Below are positions 10,761 to 19,734 of a stretch of 64,000 nt of DNA, piece after piece; the stretch's first letter is position 1; every line of letters begins with the position of its first letter. A program made the translations under genes and the position numbers. Location: positions 2,029,513 through 2,093,512 of the forward strand of contig NZ_CP113942.1 of assembly GCF_029392815.1 (NCBI RefSeq). The letters run 5' to 3'. Below the pieces are notes generated by a model that was not told where the DNA came from, made no database searches, and was given only the letters and a program-made list of their open reading frames with translations. This DNA is from Bifidobacterium sp. ESL0682 (GTDB taxonomy: Bacteria; Actinomycetota; Actinomycetes; Actinomycetales; Bifidobacteriaceae).

Positions 10761-12791
10761 TTACCAGAGACCGAAGGGATCGAAGAGGCCGCCGCCATCT
10801 CCGTCGTCGTTGCCATTACCTTGGCCCTGTTGACCTTGACCGTTCTGGCCATTGCCTTGGCCTTGCTGGCCCTGGCCATTGCTGTTCTGCTTCTCGCTTT
10901 CGGAACGGTTGCTACCGCTGACATCGCTTTCCTTCTGGTCGAGCGTAACGTCGACATCCATGGTCTTGCCGCCGCGAACGATGGTGAGCTTCACCTTGTC
11001 GCCGAGGCTGGCTGCACGGACGTAACCGAGCAATGCGGAGCTGCTGCCGACCGCCTGGCCGTTGAAGGCCACCACGGTGTCGTCGGCCTTGAGACCGGCC
11101 TTGTCAGCCGGGCTGCCCTTGACGACGGCCGAACCACCGGTAGAAGGCGTGGTAATCTGCGCGCCGCCGCGGGTGATGCCATCGGATTCGACGGTTGCAG
11201 ACTTGATGGTCACACCGAGCATCGCATGCTCGACGGAGCCCTTCGAAACGATCTGGTCAGCCACACGCTTGACGAGGTTCGAGGGAATCGCGAAGCCAAT
11301 GCCGATGGAACCGGATTCGCCGGAAGACGAAGACGCAGAGGCGATCGAGGAGTTGATGCCGATGACCTGGCCGGCCACGTTGAAGGTTGGGCCGCCCGAG
11401 TTGCCGGGGTTGATGGCCGCGTCAATCTGCACTGCGTTGGTCACGATCTGGGCATGATTGTCGTCCATCACCGAAACCGGACGATTCAGCGCGGAGACGA
11501 TGCCGGTAGTGGCGGTATCGTCGTAGCCAAGCGGGTTGCCGACGGCCATGACGTTCTCGCCGACCGCAAGCTTGCTGGAATCAGCAAATTCGACAGGTTT
11601 GAGGCTGCTCGGCGGGTTCTGAATCTGCACGACCGCAAGATCGGTGGTGGTGTCGGTGCCCACGACGGTCGCCTTGTACATCTGACCATTGGAAAGCGTG
11701 ACCTGGATGCTGTTGTCCTGAGCGCCGGAAATCACGTGGTTGTTGGTGACGATATGGCCCTTGTCGTCAATCACCGCACCGGAACCCTTGGCAGTGCCCT
11801 GGCTGACCTGTGTGGTAATGGAGACCACCGAATCGGACACCTTCGCGGAAACCGCAGCCCAATCCGGAGCCTGGCCGCCCTTAACGGTGGCCGAACCGGA
11901 GCCGGATTTGTTGGAGGTGATGCCAGACATCGAGCTTGAGGACGGGACCGTAACCCAGCCGTTGGAAATGGCCGCGTAACCGACGCCGAGGCACAGAACT
12001 GCAGCGACTACCGCCGCAACAATGGCGGTGATGATGTTGCTGTGCGATTTGGTCTGGCCGTAAGTTCCATTGCCGTTGGCATTGCCATTACCGTTGCCAT
12101 AGCCGCCAGGATTGCCGTAACCGTTACCGTTGGGCATGTTCGGCCCGCCGAAATTGCCACCGTTGCCGTTGACATTGGAACCGTTTGGCTGACCTTGCGC
12201 ATTGTTGTAAGAATTGCCGTAACCGTTGCCGTTGTTGGCGTTCCTGCCGTTGCCAAAGATACCGTTCAAAGGCGTGGTGGGCGAGCTCTGCTGGCCGTTG
12301 TTGTTGCCAAACTGGCTCGGCGACGGACCGTAAGCGCCATATTCCGGGGCAGGACGGTACGGATTATCGCTCGACGTTGCGGATGAGGGGGCATCAGAGG
12401 CACCCGTCTCATTAGCGGCAGACGCGTAGGAGGAAGGACCGAAACCGGTCAGCAATCCATCGTTCTCTGCATTCGCATCATCAGGGCGATAGCCGGTGCT
12501 GAACACCTCGGTAGGTGTGGTATTGAAATTCTGAGTTTCTTGCATTGAGGAAGGCGAGATCTCGGCGCTTCCAGCCTCATTATTATCGCCGTCAGAAGCA
12601 CCGCCATTGACAGAGCCAGTTCCTTCGGCAGCAGTATTGCCCACGCCCGCGTTGCTCGCTTCTGCATTGGCATCGCTGCTCGCAGAATTGGAACCGGCAC
12701 CGGTAAAGTCTGATGTGGTATTGGTATTCGTTTCCTCGTTCGGACGTGCAGGCTGACCGCTGCTCCACTCGTCTTTGTTGTCTTCAGCCAT
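10761..12791 (-). CDS. htrA: HtrA/DegP-family membrane-anchored serine protease with PDZ domain
   Basis: This 676-residue protein handles misfolded proteins at the cell surface. Order: an N-terminal cytoplasmic region of ~250 residues, strongly biased to Asn, Gly, Ser and Ala; one transmembrane helix (IVAAVVAAVLCLGVGYAAIS, ~255-275); a trypsin-like domain with His in TNNHVISG, Asp in TTDLAVVQI and Ser in NPGNSGGPTF; a PDZ domain (SPADKAGLKADDTVVAFNG); and a C-terminal Gln/Gly/Asn repeat tail. The catalytic triad is intact. A direct repeat about 90 nt before the start could bind a two-component response regulator. It is followed by a stem-loop, so it looks monocistronic. Confidence 0.93.
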   Translation of the reverse strand: MAEDNKDEWSSGQPARPNEETNTNTTSDFTGAGSNSASSDANAEASNAGVGNTAAEGTGSVNGGASDGDNNEAGSAEISPSSMQETQNFNTTPTEVFSTGYRPDDANAENDGLLTGFGPSSYASAANETGASDAPSSATSSDNPYRPAPEYGAYGPSPSQFGNNNGQQSSPTTPLNGIFGNGRNANNGNGYGNSYNNAQGQPNGSNVNGNGGNFGGPNMPNGNGYGNPGGYGNGNGNANGNGTYGQTKSHSNIITAIVAAVVAAVLCLGVGYAAISNGWVTVPSSSSMSGITSNKSGSGSATVKGGQAPDWAAVSAKVSDSVVSITTQVSQGTAKGSGAVIDDKGHIVTNNHVISGAQDNSIQVTLSNGQMYKATVVGTDTTTDLAVVQIQNPPSSLKPVEFADSSKLAVGENVMAVGNPLGYDDTATTGIVSALNRPVSVMDDNHAQIVTNAVQIDAAINPGNSGGPTFNVAGQVIGINSSIASASSSSGESGSIGIGFAIPSNLVKRVADQIVSKGSVEHAMLGVTIKSATVESDGITRGGAQITTPSTGGSAVVKGSPADKAGLKADDTVVAFNGQAVGSSSALLGYVRAASLGDKVKLTIVRGGKTMDVDVTLDQKESDVSGSNRSESEKQNSNGQGQQGQGNGQNGQGQQGQGNGNDDGDGGGLFDPFGLW

Positions 12792-13124
12792 TGCTGCTCC
12801 TTATATTTCGGATGGCCACGGCTCGACGACTTCCACCGCGCCACCACTCGTGAACCGCTAATGACGAGTAAAGGCAACCGTTCTGAACGTTTCCTGAACG
12901 TTAGTTGAAAGGAAGTTTCAAACCTCGTTCCAATATCCTGATATGCTCGCCAAAACTTAGTTCTGGAGCTATTTTATCGGCCCCTATGAACCGAACAGAT
13001 GGTTGACAAACTTGTGCCATGGCTTCGCCTAAAGTGAACTTAGAACCAAGTTTCGCCGTATATTGCCATCGATATGCTGGTAGGGCGAAGCGAATGAGAT
13101 GAACTTGCAGCAACGGAAACGGAT
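12792..13124. other. Intergenic region between divergent htrA and tgt
   Basis: This 333-bp divergent promoter region contains the TGAACGTT direct repeat at 12881-12902 on the htrA side. Near tgt a TTGACA (about 13004) is visible without a convincing -10. No small gene recognised. Confidence 0.5.
12881..12902. promoter_or_regulatory. Tandem 11-bp direct repeat upstream of htrA
   Basis: TTCTGAACGTT is followed at once by TCCTGAACGTT, giving two copies at an 11-bp period that match at 10 of 11 positions. Such spacing is typical of OmpR/PhoB-type response-regulator sites, and actinobacterial htrA homologues are often controlled by envelope-stress two-component systems. Binding is inferred. Confidence 0.4.
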
Positions 13125-14600
13125 ATGAACACTTCAGCAGATAAAACAGCAGACGCCCAGCTCAAAGATACAAACGTGCCAACCACGGATGCGAAAAACC
13201 GCGACAACCATGTTCCTGGCCATAAAGACATCGCCTCCGAGGCTACTGCATATGCGCAGACACGTTCTGCGACAACGGTTTCGCAGCTTGCGGCGAGCGC
13301 CTCTGGCCTGCTTGAGCACCCGCTCGGAGCCGAACCGGGCAAGCCCGGCGACCGCAGCAAGTTCTATTTCGAGCAGCACACGCGGCTTTCGGATTCGGCC
13401 TCCGGAAAGGGGCGCGGCGGCGCACGTTATGGGCGAACCGGAGTCATCCATACGCCGCACGGAGATATTCGTACCCCGGCTTTCGTGCCGGTTGCCACGC
13501 AGGCGGCCATGAAGGGCGTGCTGCCGGAAACCATGAAGTCACTTGGCGCGCAATGCCTGCTTTCCAACGCTTTCCATCTGTTTGAACGCCCCGGCGAAGA
13601 CGTGCTCGACGAGGCTGGCGGACTCGCTCGCTTCGAGAACTGGGACGGACCGACCTTCACCGATTCCGGCGGATTCCAGGTGCTTTCGCTGGGGGCCGGG
13701 TTCAAGAAGACGCTGGCGATGGACGTTACCGGTATGAAATCGGACGACGTCATCGCGCCCGGCCGCGAGCGCAAGGCCTTCGTGGACGAGGACGGCGTCA
13801 CCTTCAAATCGCCGCTCGACGGCTCCAAGCACCGTTTCTCCGCCGAAATCTCGATGGGCATCCAGCACAAGATCGGCGCCGACATCATGTTTGCCTTCGA
13901 CGAACTGACCACACTGATGAACACGCGAGGTTATCAGGAACGCTCGGTCGAGCGCACTTTCCGCTGGGCGCGGCGTTGTGTTGAGGAGCATCAGCGACTC
14001 ACCGAGGCACGAGTCGGCAAGCCATATCAGGCGCTTTACGGCGTAGTGCAGGGCGCGAATTACGAGGATCTGCGGCATAAAGCAGCCTCCGAAATCGCCT
14101 CGCTCGACTTCGACGGCGTGGGCATCGGCGGCGCCATCGAAAAGCGTGTCATCGGCGACACCTGCGCGTGGATCTGCGACGAAATGCCGGAATCACGACC
14201 TCGCCACGTCTTGGGAATCGCGGCAGTGGATGACATCTTTGCCTGCGTTGAAAACGGCGGTGACACCTTCGACTGTGTGGCCCCCGCCCGCTGTGCCCGC
14301 AACGGTGCCATCTACACGCGCGACGGCCGATACAACATCAAGCGCGCCGCCAACAAGCGCGACTTCGGACCGCTCGAAGAAGGCTGCGACTGCTATACAT
14401 GCACGCACTACTCCCGCGCCTACGTCGACCACCTGCTGCGCGCCCATGAAATCAACGGCGCGACGCTCGCCACCATCCACAACGAACGGTTCTTCATCCG
14501 CCTGCTCGACGACATCCGCGCCTCGATCGATGGTGGTTACTTCGATGAGTTCCGCGACGAAACCCTCGCCCGCTACTACGCCCACGGATCCAAAGGCTGA
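13125..14600 (+). CDS. tgt: Queuine/preQ1 tRNA-guanine transglycosylase
   Basis: TGT exchanges guanine-34 for a queuosine precursor in GUN-anticodon tRNAs. The 491 residues include a Ser/Thr/Asp-rich N-terminal extension of ~85 not found in short TGTs. The core follows, with PAFVPVATQAAMKG, the general acid/base Asp motif FTDSGGFQV (~179), the nucleophile region DTFDCVAPAR (~382) and a zinc site CDCYTC followed by a His (~421-445). The substrate loop reads VQGA rather than the common bacterial VQGG, which may bear on queuine versus preQ1 use. A purine-rich RBS lies before the ATG at 13125; an internal start cannot be excluded. No other queuosine genes are in the window. Confidence 0.93.
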   Translation: MNTSADKTADAQLKDTNVPTTDAKNRDNHVPGHKDIASEATAYAQTRSATTVSQLAASASGLLEHPLGAEPGKPGDRSKFYFEQHTRLSDSASGKGRGGARYGRTGVIHTPHGDIRTPAFVPVATQAAMKGVLPETMKSLGAQCLLSNAFHLFERPGEDVLDEAGGLARFENWDGPTFTDSGGFQVLSLGAGFKKTLAMDVTGMKSDDVIAPGRERKAFVDEDGVTFKSPLDGSKHRFSAEISMGIQHKIGADIMFAFDELTTLMNTRGYQERSVERTFRWARRCVEEHQRLTEARVGKPYQALYGVVQGANYEDLRHKAASEIASLDFDGVGIGGAIEKRVIGDTCAWICDEMPESRPRHVLGIAAVDDIFACVENGGDTFDCVAPARCARNGAIYTRDGRYNIKRAANKRDFGPLEEGCDCYTCTHYSRAYVDHLLRAHEINGATLATIHNERFFIRLLDDIRASIDGGYFDEFRDETLARYYAHGSKG

Positions 14601-14834
14601 GCCGACCGGACTACCTGCAATTTCGGACCTGCGGCACCGGCAAACAAAATCTTGCCAATCCAAAAACCTATGTTTACCGGTGCCAACTACGCCTCACATT
14701 TCGACGAAAAATTTCATACCCCCACAAATGTGTCATTCGTCACTTTTTCTGTTGCGTAGGAGGCACTTTGACATACAATCCCAGGCCAATCTGTATGATG
14801 GAACACGTTTAGCGAAGATAGGCAGAGGGGCAAG

Positions 14835-15821
14835 ATGGATCTGAATGAGGCGATAACGGAGCGCCATTCCGTACGTATGTACACCGACGAACCAGTCAGT
14901 AAAGCTCTGCTCGATGAAATCTCCGCGGAAGTTGACCGTTGCAACGAGGCATCCGGTTTGCATTTCCAGATGGCCGCCGGCCTTGAAGACGCCTTCTGTG
15001 GTTACAAAACGCATTATGGCCGGTTCACTGATGTGCACAACGCCATCGCTTTAGTCACGAAAATTAACGAACCTTACGATCTGCATCCGGCAAAGAAAGC
15101 TCGTTCCGACACCAATAATTCCGCGACTTCCACTCAGCCCGATTTAACTTCACACACAACTCAATCGAACACCAAGCCACCTGCCAATCGATGCCCAAGC
15201 AAGCCAATCTCTGCCGTCCACCCTCTCTCAAAGACGAATGAATCAGCGGCAAACACCGACCAGAGGATCAACTCAGCCGAACAATCCATTGACCCGATTC
15301 CGCCCGAAGAGGCTGAAACCGAGGAAAAAGTCGGCTATTACGGCGAACAGCTGGCACTAAAACTTGTACAACTTGGGTTGGCGACCTCATGGGCAGTGCT
15401 TGACGATGCTGCGACCGGTTGGTGGAAGCTCGAGCTTGGCGAACGTGTCGTATGGATTCTCGCCTTCGGCCACCCAGCACGCCCTGGTGCCAAACACCAC
15501 AGCAAACCTTTGGATTCGGTGTGCTCATTGCCCGCAAACTTCGGCCCCGATGCGACACTTGCCGCCGCCCCAGATTGGTTCCAGCGCGGTATCGAAGCCG
15601 CTTCGCTCGCACCAACATCACTGAGCCAACAGCCGTTCCACTTCACACTGGAAGAGAATCAAACCGTCAGCGTCTGCGTAACCCCGGTCTTTTCGCACAC
15701 GTCGGCCTGGGTTGCGCCAAGCGTAACTTCGAAATCGGAGCCGGCACAGACAATTTCCAATGGGCAGAATGACGTCTCAGACCTTCGCTGGTCCAACATC
15801 AGCGCTCCGCCCATTTTGTAA
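14835..15821 (+). CDS. Nitroreductase-family protein with disordered linker; probable 3' frameshift
   Basis: The N-terminus (LNEAITERHSVRMYTDEPVS) is that of FMN-dependent nitroreductases, and the C-terminal half (LGLATSWAVLD, WILAFGHPA, FQRGIEAASLAPTSLSQQPF) fits the putative TM1586-type nitroreductase family. A Ser/Thr/Asn/Pro-rich linker of about 65 residues (~90-155) interrupts it. After residue ~286 the frame loses family character, while one extra T in the run at 15690-15693 gives VGLGCAKRNFEIGAGTDNFQ and a stop at 15772, the expected family ending. So the true gene probably ends at 15772, and a single-base loss has replaced the last ~28 residues. Redox substrate unknown. Confidence 0.75.
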   Translation: MDLNEAITERHSVRMYTDEPVSKALLDEISAEVDRCNEASGLHFQMAAGLEDAFCGYKTHYGRFTDVHNAIALVTKINEPYDLHPAKKARSDTNNSATSTQPDLTSHTTQSNTKPPANRCPSKPISAVHPLSKTNESAANTDQRINSAEQSIDPIPPEEAETEEKVGYYGEQLALKLVQLGLATSWAVLDDAATGWWKLELGERVVWILAFGHPARPGAKHHSKPLDSVCSLPANFGPDATLAAAPDWFQRGIEAASLAPTSLSQQPFHFTLEENQTVSVCVTPVFSHTSAWVAPSVTSKSEPAQTISNGQNDVSDLRWSNISAPPIL

Positions 15822-15899
15822 ATCTTGCCTCAAACAACACGCATAGCCACGAAACCCCTTGCGCTCGTCGGTACTGAGCAGTAACCTTATTATTTGTCT

Positions 15900-15982
15900 G
15901 CGAGTATGGCGGAATGGTAGACGCGCTGTCTTCAGGTGGCAGTGAGCGAATGCTCGTGGGGGTTCAACTCCCCCTACTCGCA
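15900..15982 (+). tRNA. tRNA-Leu, anticodon CAG
   Basis: The 83-nt cloverleaf has acceptor arm GCGAGTA pairing with TACTCGC, discriminator A, D-loop GGCGGAATGGTAGACGC, anticodon loop TTCAGGT on a 5-bp stem, a long class II variable arm and a T-arm with GGTTCAACTCC. CCA is not encoded. Confidence 0.96.
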
Positions 15983-15990
15983 CGAGATTT

Positions 15991-16035
15991 CAAAACTCTC
16001 GGAAACATTGGAATACCAAGTTTCCGAGAGTTTTG
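15991..16035 (+). terminator. Rho-independent terminator after tRNA-Leu
   Basis: A 16-bp perfect inverted repeat (15991-16006 with 16020-16035) is followed by TTTTA. Confidence 0.9.
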
Positions 16036-16070
16036 TTTTATTAATCAGCATTTGGTCTGCCGTAGACCGC

Positions 16071-16643
16071 TTACTTCTGCTCAGGGAACGTACGAATCTT
16101 CGGCGGCTGGTAGGCGGCGACCCAGCGAGAAATGTCGTCGTAGGAATCGGTGAAGAGAAGCTTCGCGCGGTCGGGGGCGGTAAGGAAGCCGGCAGAGGTC
16201 ATCGCATCGAACATCTGAGCCATCGGCTGCCAGTAACCGTCGAAATCGAAGAAAACACAAGGCTTATCGTTGAGGCCGATTCGCGCCCACGAGAAGGCTT
16301 CTGCAATCTCCTCCAGCGTGCCAGGGCCGCCCGGGAAAGCAATAAGCACGTCACCGAGCTCCATCATCCGGCGCTTGCGCTCATCCATATCGTCGACGAC
16401 TTCCATCGTGGTCAAACCCTTCGCCGCGGCATTGCGATCAATGAGCATCTGCGGCATGATGCCATGCACCTTGCCACCGCCGTCGAGCACCGCCTGCGCC
16501 ACAACGCCCATCAGCCCAACGCCACCACCGCCGTAGACCAGCTCGTCGTCGTTCGCTGCAATCCACTCACCAAGCTTCTTCGCTGCAGCCGCGTACTTCG
16601 GGTCGTTTCCGCTTGCCGCGCCGCAATATACCGTGATCTTCAT
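16071..16643 (-). CDS. LOG-family protein (cytokinin riboside 5'-monophosphate phosphoribohydrolase-like)
   Basis: This 190-residue Rossmann-fold protein contains the family signatures GGGGVGLMG and PGGPGTLEE. Characterised LOG proteins hydrolyse nucleoside 5'-monophosphates such as cytokinin ribotides to a free base and ribose 5-phosphate; the physiological substrate in bacteria of this type is not known. The start at 16643 (MKITVYCGAAS) is supported by AAGGAG 7 nt upstream. Although the family was once called lysine decarboxylase, these motifs indicate a phosphoribohydrolase. Confidence 0.92.
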   Translation of the reverse strand: MKITVYCGAASGNDPKYAAAAKKLGEWIAANDDELVYGGGGVGLMGVVAQAVLDGGGKVHGIMPQMLIDRNAAAKGLTTMEVVDDMDERKRRMMELGDVLIAFPGGPGTLEEIAEAFSWARIGLNDKPCVFFDFDGYWQPMAQMFDAMTSAGFLTAPDRAKLLFTDSYDDISRWVAAYQPPKIRTFPEQK

Positions 16644-17101
16644 GCCGTTCTCCTTGTAGTTATCCGTCACCATTCAACAACCGGTAATCTTGAAATCCAC
16701 TATACCGTCCGCGCAAAAAGTCGGCCTACGAGAGGCATCACAACGGAATGCCGCAGCAATCACACCAAGGCTCCTAAATTGCCAGATTCGGACCGTCGGA
16801 TTAGCTTTCCCAGCGCTTCACCATCCGCATCGGTTAAATCCGCGATAAGCTTTGCTGAAAGTATCCCAAATCGTCAAATTTTCGCATGAAATACATAAAT
16901 AGACATTATTGCCTTTATGTCTTCTTATCTGGCCGTCTCAAAACTGCGACGAAAACAGTCCACGATGCGAAACAAAGCTGAGAAACCCTACTCCCGTAAC
17001 GCATACTGCGTGTTACCGGCGATGCCACATGATGTTGTCCACAAGATTTTGCGGCATTCGTCGCAATACCCACAAGGGCCAGATAAATGAAGGGAAAGAT
17101 T
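16644..17101. other. Divergent intergenic region
   Basis: This 458-bp gap between the LOG gene and the first ketopantoate-reductase-like gene shows no gene, strong hairpin or repeat. It probably holds promoters for both directions. Confidence 0.5.
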
Positions 17102-18109
17102 ATGAGATACGGCATCATCGGCGCAGGAGCCATGGGATTCAGATATGGCGTGCTGCTACAGGAGTTGGCACACCAGCCGGTGGACTACATTGAGATTTGG
17201 GAGCCGAATCTCAAGAAGGTCAAGGAGCAGTGCGGAGTTTACGTCTCCCGCGATCACGAAGGCCGTCATCTCGTCAAGGCTGACATTTACTCGCCGGAAG
17301 AGTACGCAGCCAAGGGCGGCGATCCCGACCTGTGGATCATCATGGTCAAGCAGATGGATCTTGACAACTACCTCAAGCGCTGCGCGGACGCGGGCCTCTT
17401 CAAGGACCATCAGGTCGTCTTCAGCGCAATGAACGGCTGGGGCCATTTCGAAAAAATCCTCAAGTACTTCCCGAAAGACCGCATCTACGGCGGAACGGCC
17501 ATGGTCGCGAGCGCCTTCAACGGCCCGGGCGACGTGGACTTCATTGGCAAGCCAGGAGCCGGCACGATGCACATCTGCGCGATGACCGAGGAGGTCACGC
17601 CGGTCGAAAAGGAATTCGTGGCCGACCTCGACAAAACCGGTTTCAACCCCCAGATCACACAGAACTTCCGCGGCACCTGCATGGCAAAGGTCATCTTCAA
17701 CTCAGTCATCAACTCGATCTGCACGATGTATCAGATCACGATGGGCCAGTTCGTTTCGTACCCCGGCTACAAGGACATGGCCACCGTGCTGATTAACGAG
17801 GCCTACGATGCGCTCGAACGCTCCGGTTTCCAGCCCATCCAGACCCGTGCTGAGGCCATCGAGGAAGTCGATTACGTTAGCCGCGTCTCCAACCCACTGC
17901 ACTATCCGTCGATGTACCAAGACATGTCGAAGGGCCGCAAAACCGAGGTGGACTATATCAACGGCTATATCGCCAAGGTCGGCCGCGAAAACGACTGCCC
18001 CTGCCGCGTGCAAGAATTCCTGACCCACGGCGTCCACGTCGCCGAGCTCGCCTTCCAGATTCACAAGAAGGAAGCCGCCGAGAAGGCCGCCGCTGAGGCC
18101 GGCAAGTAG
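17102..18109 (+). CDS. Ketopantoate reductase-family protein (copy 1)
   Basis: The 335-residue protein has an N-terminal NAD(P)-binding Rossmann fold (YGIIGAGAMGFRYG), the mid-protein NGWGHFEKIL, and the ApbA/PanE C-terminal domain with the expected catalytic Lys in TCMAKVIFNSVINS and the Glu region KTEVDYINGYI. Family members reduce 2-oxo acids such as ketopantoate to the 2-hydroxy acid. The start at 17102 is preferred over 17087 because AGGGAAAG precedes it. A paralogue with roughly three quarters identity by eye follows in tandem. No panB or panC is nearby, so a role outside pantothenate synthesis is possible. Confidence 0.88.
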   Translation: MRYGIIGAGAMGFRYGVLLQELAHQPVDYIEIWEPNLKKVKEQCGVYVSRDHEGRHLVKADIYSPEEYAAKGGDPDLWIIMVKQMDLDNYLKRCADAGLFKDHQVVFSAMNGWGHFEKILKYFPKDRIYGGTAMVASAFNGPGDVDFIGKPGAGTMHICAMTEEVTPVEKEFVADLDKTGFNPQITQNFRGTCMAKVIFNSVINSICTMYQITMGQFVSYPGYKDMATVLINEAYDALERSGFQPIQTRAEAIEEVDYVSRVSNPLHYPSMYQDMSKGRKTEVDYINGYIAKVGRENDCPCRVQEFLTHGVHVAELAFQIHKKEAAEKAAAEAGK

Positions 18110-18550
18110 GCTGCGTCTCGCACCGCCCTCACGCCGCTAAGAAAATATCCCGCCGGAAGATGTACCACCCAGATTTGAGTACGCACACTTTCCGACGGGA
18201 TATTTGCATTTTCAACAACAATGTGCCATCGACCCGTGCCATTCGTGCACTTCACGCAAGTTATATCCGCACAATAAACCGCCGCAAACAGGCAGAATCG
18301 TTCTCAAACACATATTCCCAGCAATCTATTGACGTTTTGCGGCAATGAGGCAACGCTGCGATCCCACCCGTCACTGCCTATAAAAAATGGAATCTTGTCC
18401 ACAATCTGACCGTTTATCACCTATTTCTGGCTTTAGGGCTTAAGCCTAATAGTTACATATCGCGTTCAGATCCACAAGATTCAGCGATGGGTGCCCATAC
18501 CCAAAAGGCAGAGCGGCGGCAACAAAATTGAAACACGGGAAAGAATGACT
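18110..18550. other. Intergenic region between the two reductase genes
   Basis: This 441-bp gap contains the terminator at 18143-18205 and AT-rich sequence that should hold the promoter of copy 2. No gene is visible. Confidence 0.5.
18143..18205 (+). terminator. Terminator-like inverted repeat after reductase copy 1
   Basis: Arms of 15 bp (18143-18157 and 18191-18205, one mismatch) enclose a 33-nt loop; TATTT ends the second arm. It separates the transcription of the two copies. Confidence 0.6.
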
Positions 18551-19552
18551 ATGAAATACGGAATTATCGGCGCAGGATCTATGGGCTTTAGGTATGGAGT
18601 GCTGTTCCACAATCTGGTGGGCCGCGACGTCGATTACATCGATATCTGGGAGCCGAACCTCAAGGCAATCAAAGAGCAGGGCGGCGTCTACGTTTCCCGC
18701 GATTACAAGAACCGTCATCTGGAGAAGGTCAACGTCTATACGCCCGAGGAGTACGCGGCTAAAGGCGGCGACCCGGACATGTGGATCATCATGGTCAAGC
18801 AGATGGACCTGCAGAACTATCTCACCCGTTGCGCAGACGCCGGGCTGTTCAAGGACCATCAGAACGTCTTCAGCGCAATGAACGGCTGGGGCCACTTCGA
18901 GAAGATTCTCAAGTACTTCCCCGAGGACCACGTCTACGGCGGCACCGCCATGCAGGGCAGCTCCTTCATCGCGCCCGGCGAGGTCGATTTCCAGGGCGAA
19001 CTGGGCAGCGGCAGCATGCACATCTGCTCGATGAGCGGCGAGGTGACGCCGGTGGAAAAGGAGCTGGCCGCCGACTTCGAAAAGGCCCGCTTCAACCCGA
19101 CAATTTCGCATGACCTACAGGGCACCTGCCTGGCCAAGATCATCTTCAACTCCGTAGTCAATTCGCTGTGCACGATGTATCAGATCCGCATGGGTCAGTT
19201 CATTTCCTACCCAGGCGCGATGGACATGACCACGCAGCTCGTCAACGAGGCTTACGACGCGCTGGAACGCGGCGGGATTCAGCCGATCCAGACGCGTGCC
19301 GAAGCCATCCACGAAGTGGAGAACTCCAGCAAGGTCGTCATGCCGCTGCACTACCCGTCGATGTACCAGGACATGATTGCCGGCCGCAAGACCGAGGTGG
19401 ACTACATCAACGGATATATCGCCCGTGTCGGCCGCGAAAACGACTGCCCCTGCCGCGTGCACGAGTTCGTGACCAACGGCGTCCACGTCGCCGAACTCGC
19501 CTTCCAGATTCACAAGAATGAAGCCGCCGAAAAGGCCGAGGCCGCCAAGTAA
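18551..19552 (+). CDS. Ketopantoate reductase-family protein (copy 2)
   Basis: The 333-residue paralogue of the upstream gene has the same layout: YGIIGAGSMGFRYG dinucleotide fold, NGWGHFEKIL, TCLAKIIFNSVVNS and KTEVDYINGYI. Differences are spread along the length and catalytic positions are kept, so both copies look active. The start at 18551 follows a GGGAAAGAA purine tract. It has its own leader and a strong terminator shared with the convergent lyase gene. Tandem duplication with divergence suggests different 2-oxo acid preference, but substrates cannot be read from sequence. Confidence 0.88.
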   Translation: MKYGIIGAGSMGFRYGVLFHNLVGRDVDYIDIWEPNLKAIKEQGGVYVSRDYKNRHLEKVNVYTPEEYAAKGGDPDMWIIMVKQMDLQNYLTRCADAGLFKDHQNVFSAMNGWGHFEKILKYFPEDHVYGGTAMQGSSFIAPGEVDFQGELGSGSMHICSMSGEVTPVEKELAADFEKARFNPTISHDLQGTCLAKIIFNSVVNSLCTMYQIRMGQFISYPGAMDMTTQLVNEAYDALERGGIQPIQTRAEAIHEVENSSKVVMPLHYPSMYQDMIAGRKTEVDYINGYIARVGRENDCPCRVHEFVTNGVHVAELAFQIHKNEAAEKAEAAK

Positions 19553-19569
19553 GTCAAGGAACCATTGTT

Positions 19570-19621
19570 TTCTTCGGCTTGCCTGACTCCGGAAACGTTT
19601 AGAGCCGAGTAAGCCGAAGAA
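19570..19621. repeat. Inverted repeat downstream of reductase copy 2
   Basis: Arms TTCTTCGGCTT (19570-19580) and AAGCCGAAGAA (19611-19621) enclose a 30-nt loop, just before the main terminator. It may be an auxiliary stem-loop. Confidence 0.5.
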
Positions 19622-19652
19622 AGCAAGCAACGACTCGTTATGTTGCAATAGA

Positions 19653-19692
19653 GAAAACCGCTACCAAGCGTGTACTTGGTAGCGGTTTTCTT
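19653..19692. terminator. Bidirectional terminator between reductase copy 2 and the lyase gene
   Basis: A perfect 17-bp inverted repeat (19653-19669 with 19676-19692) has a 6-nt loop, GC-rich core and flanking A and T runs. Confidence 0.9.
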
Positions 19693-19734
19693 GTATCCAA
19701 ACGGACTTGACAATCAGTAGTCTCGCACGGAAAT

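Noticed and set aside
14768..14799. Promoter TTGACA/TATGAT before the nitroreductase gene
   Set aside because: The spacing is 20 bp, too long for a confident sigma-A promoter, so it was not listed.
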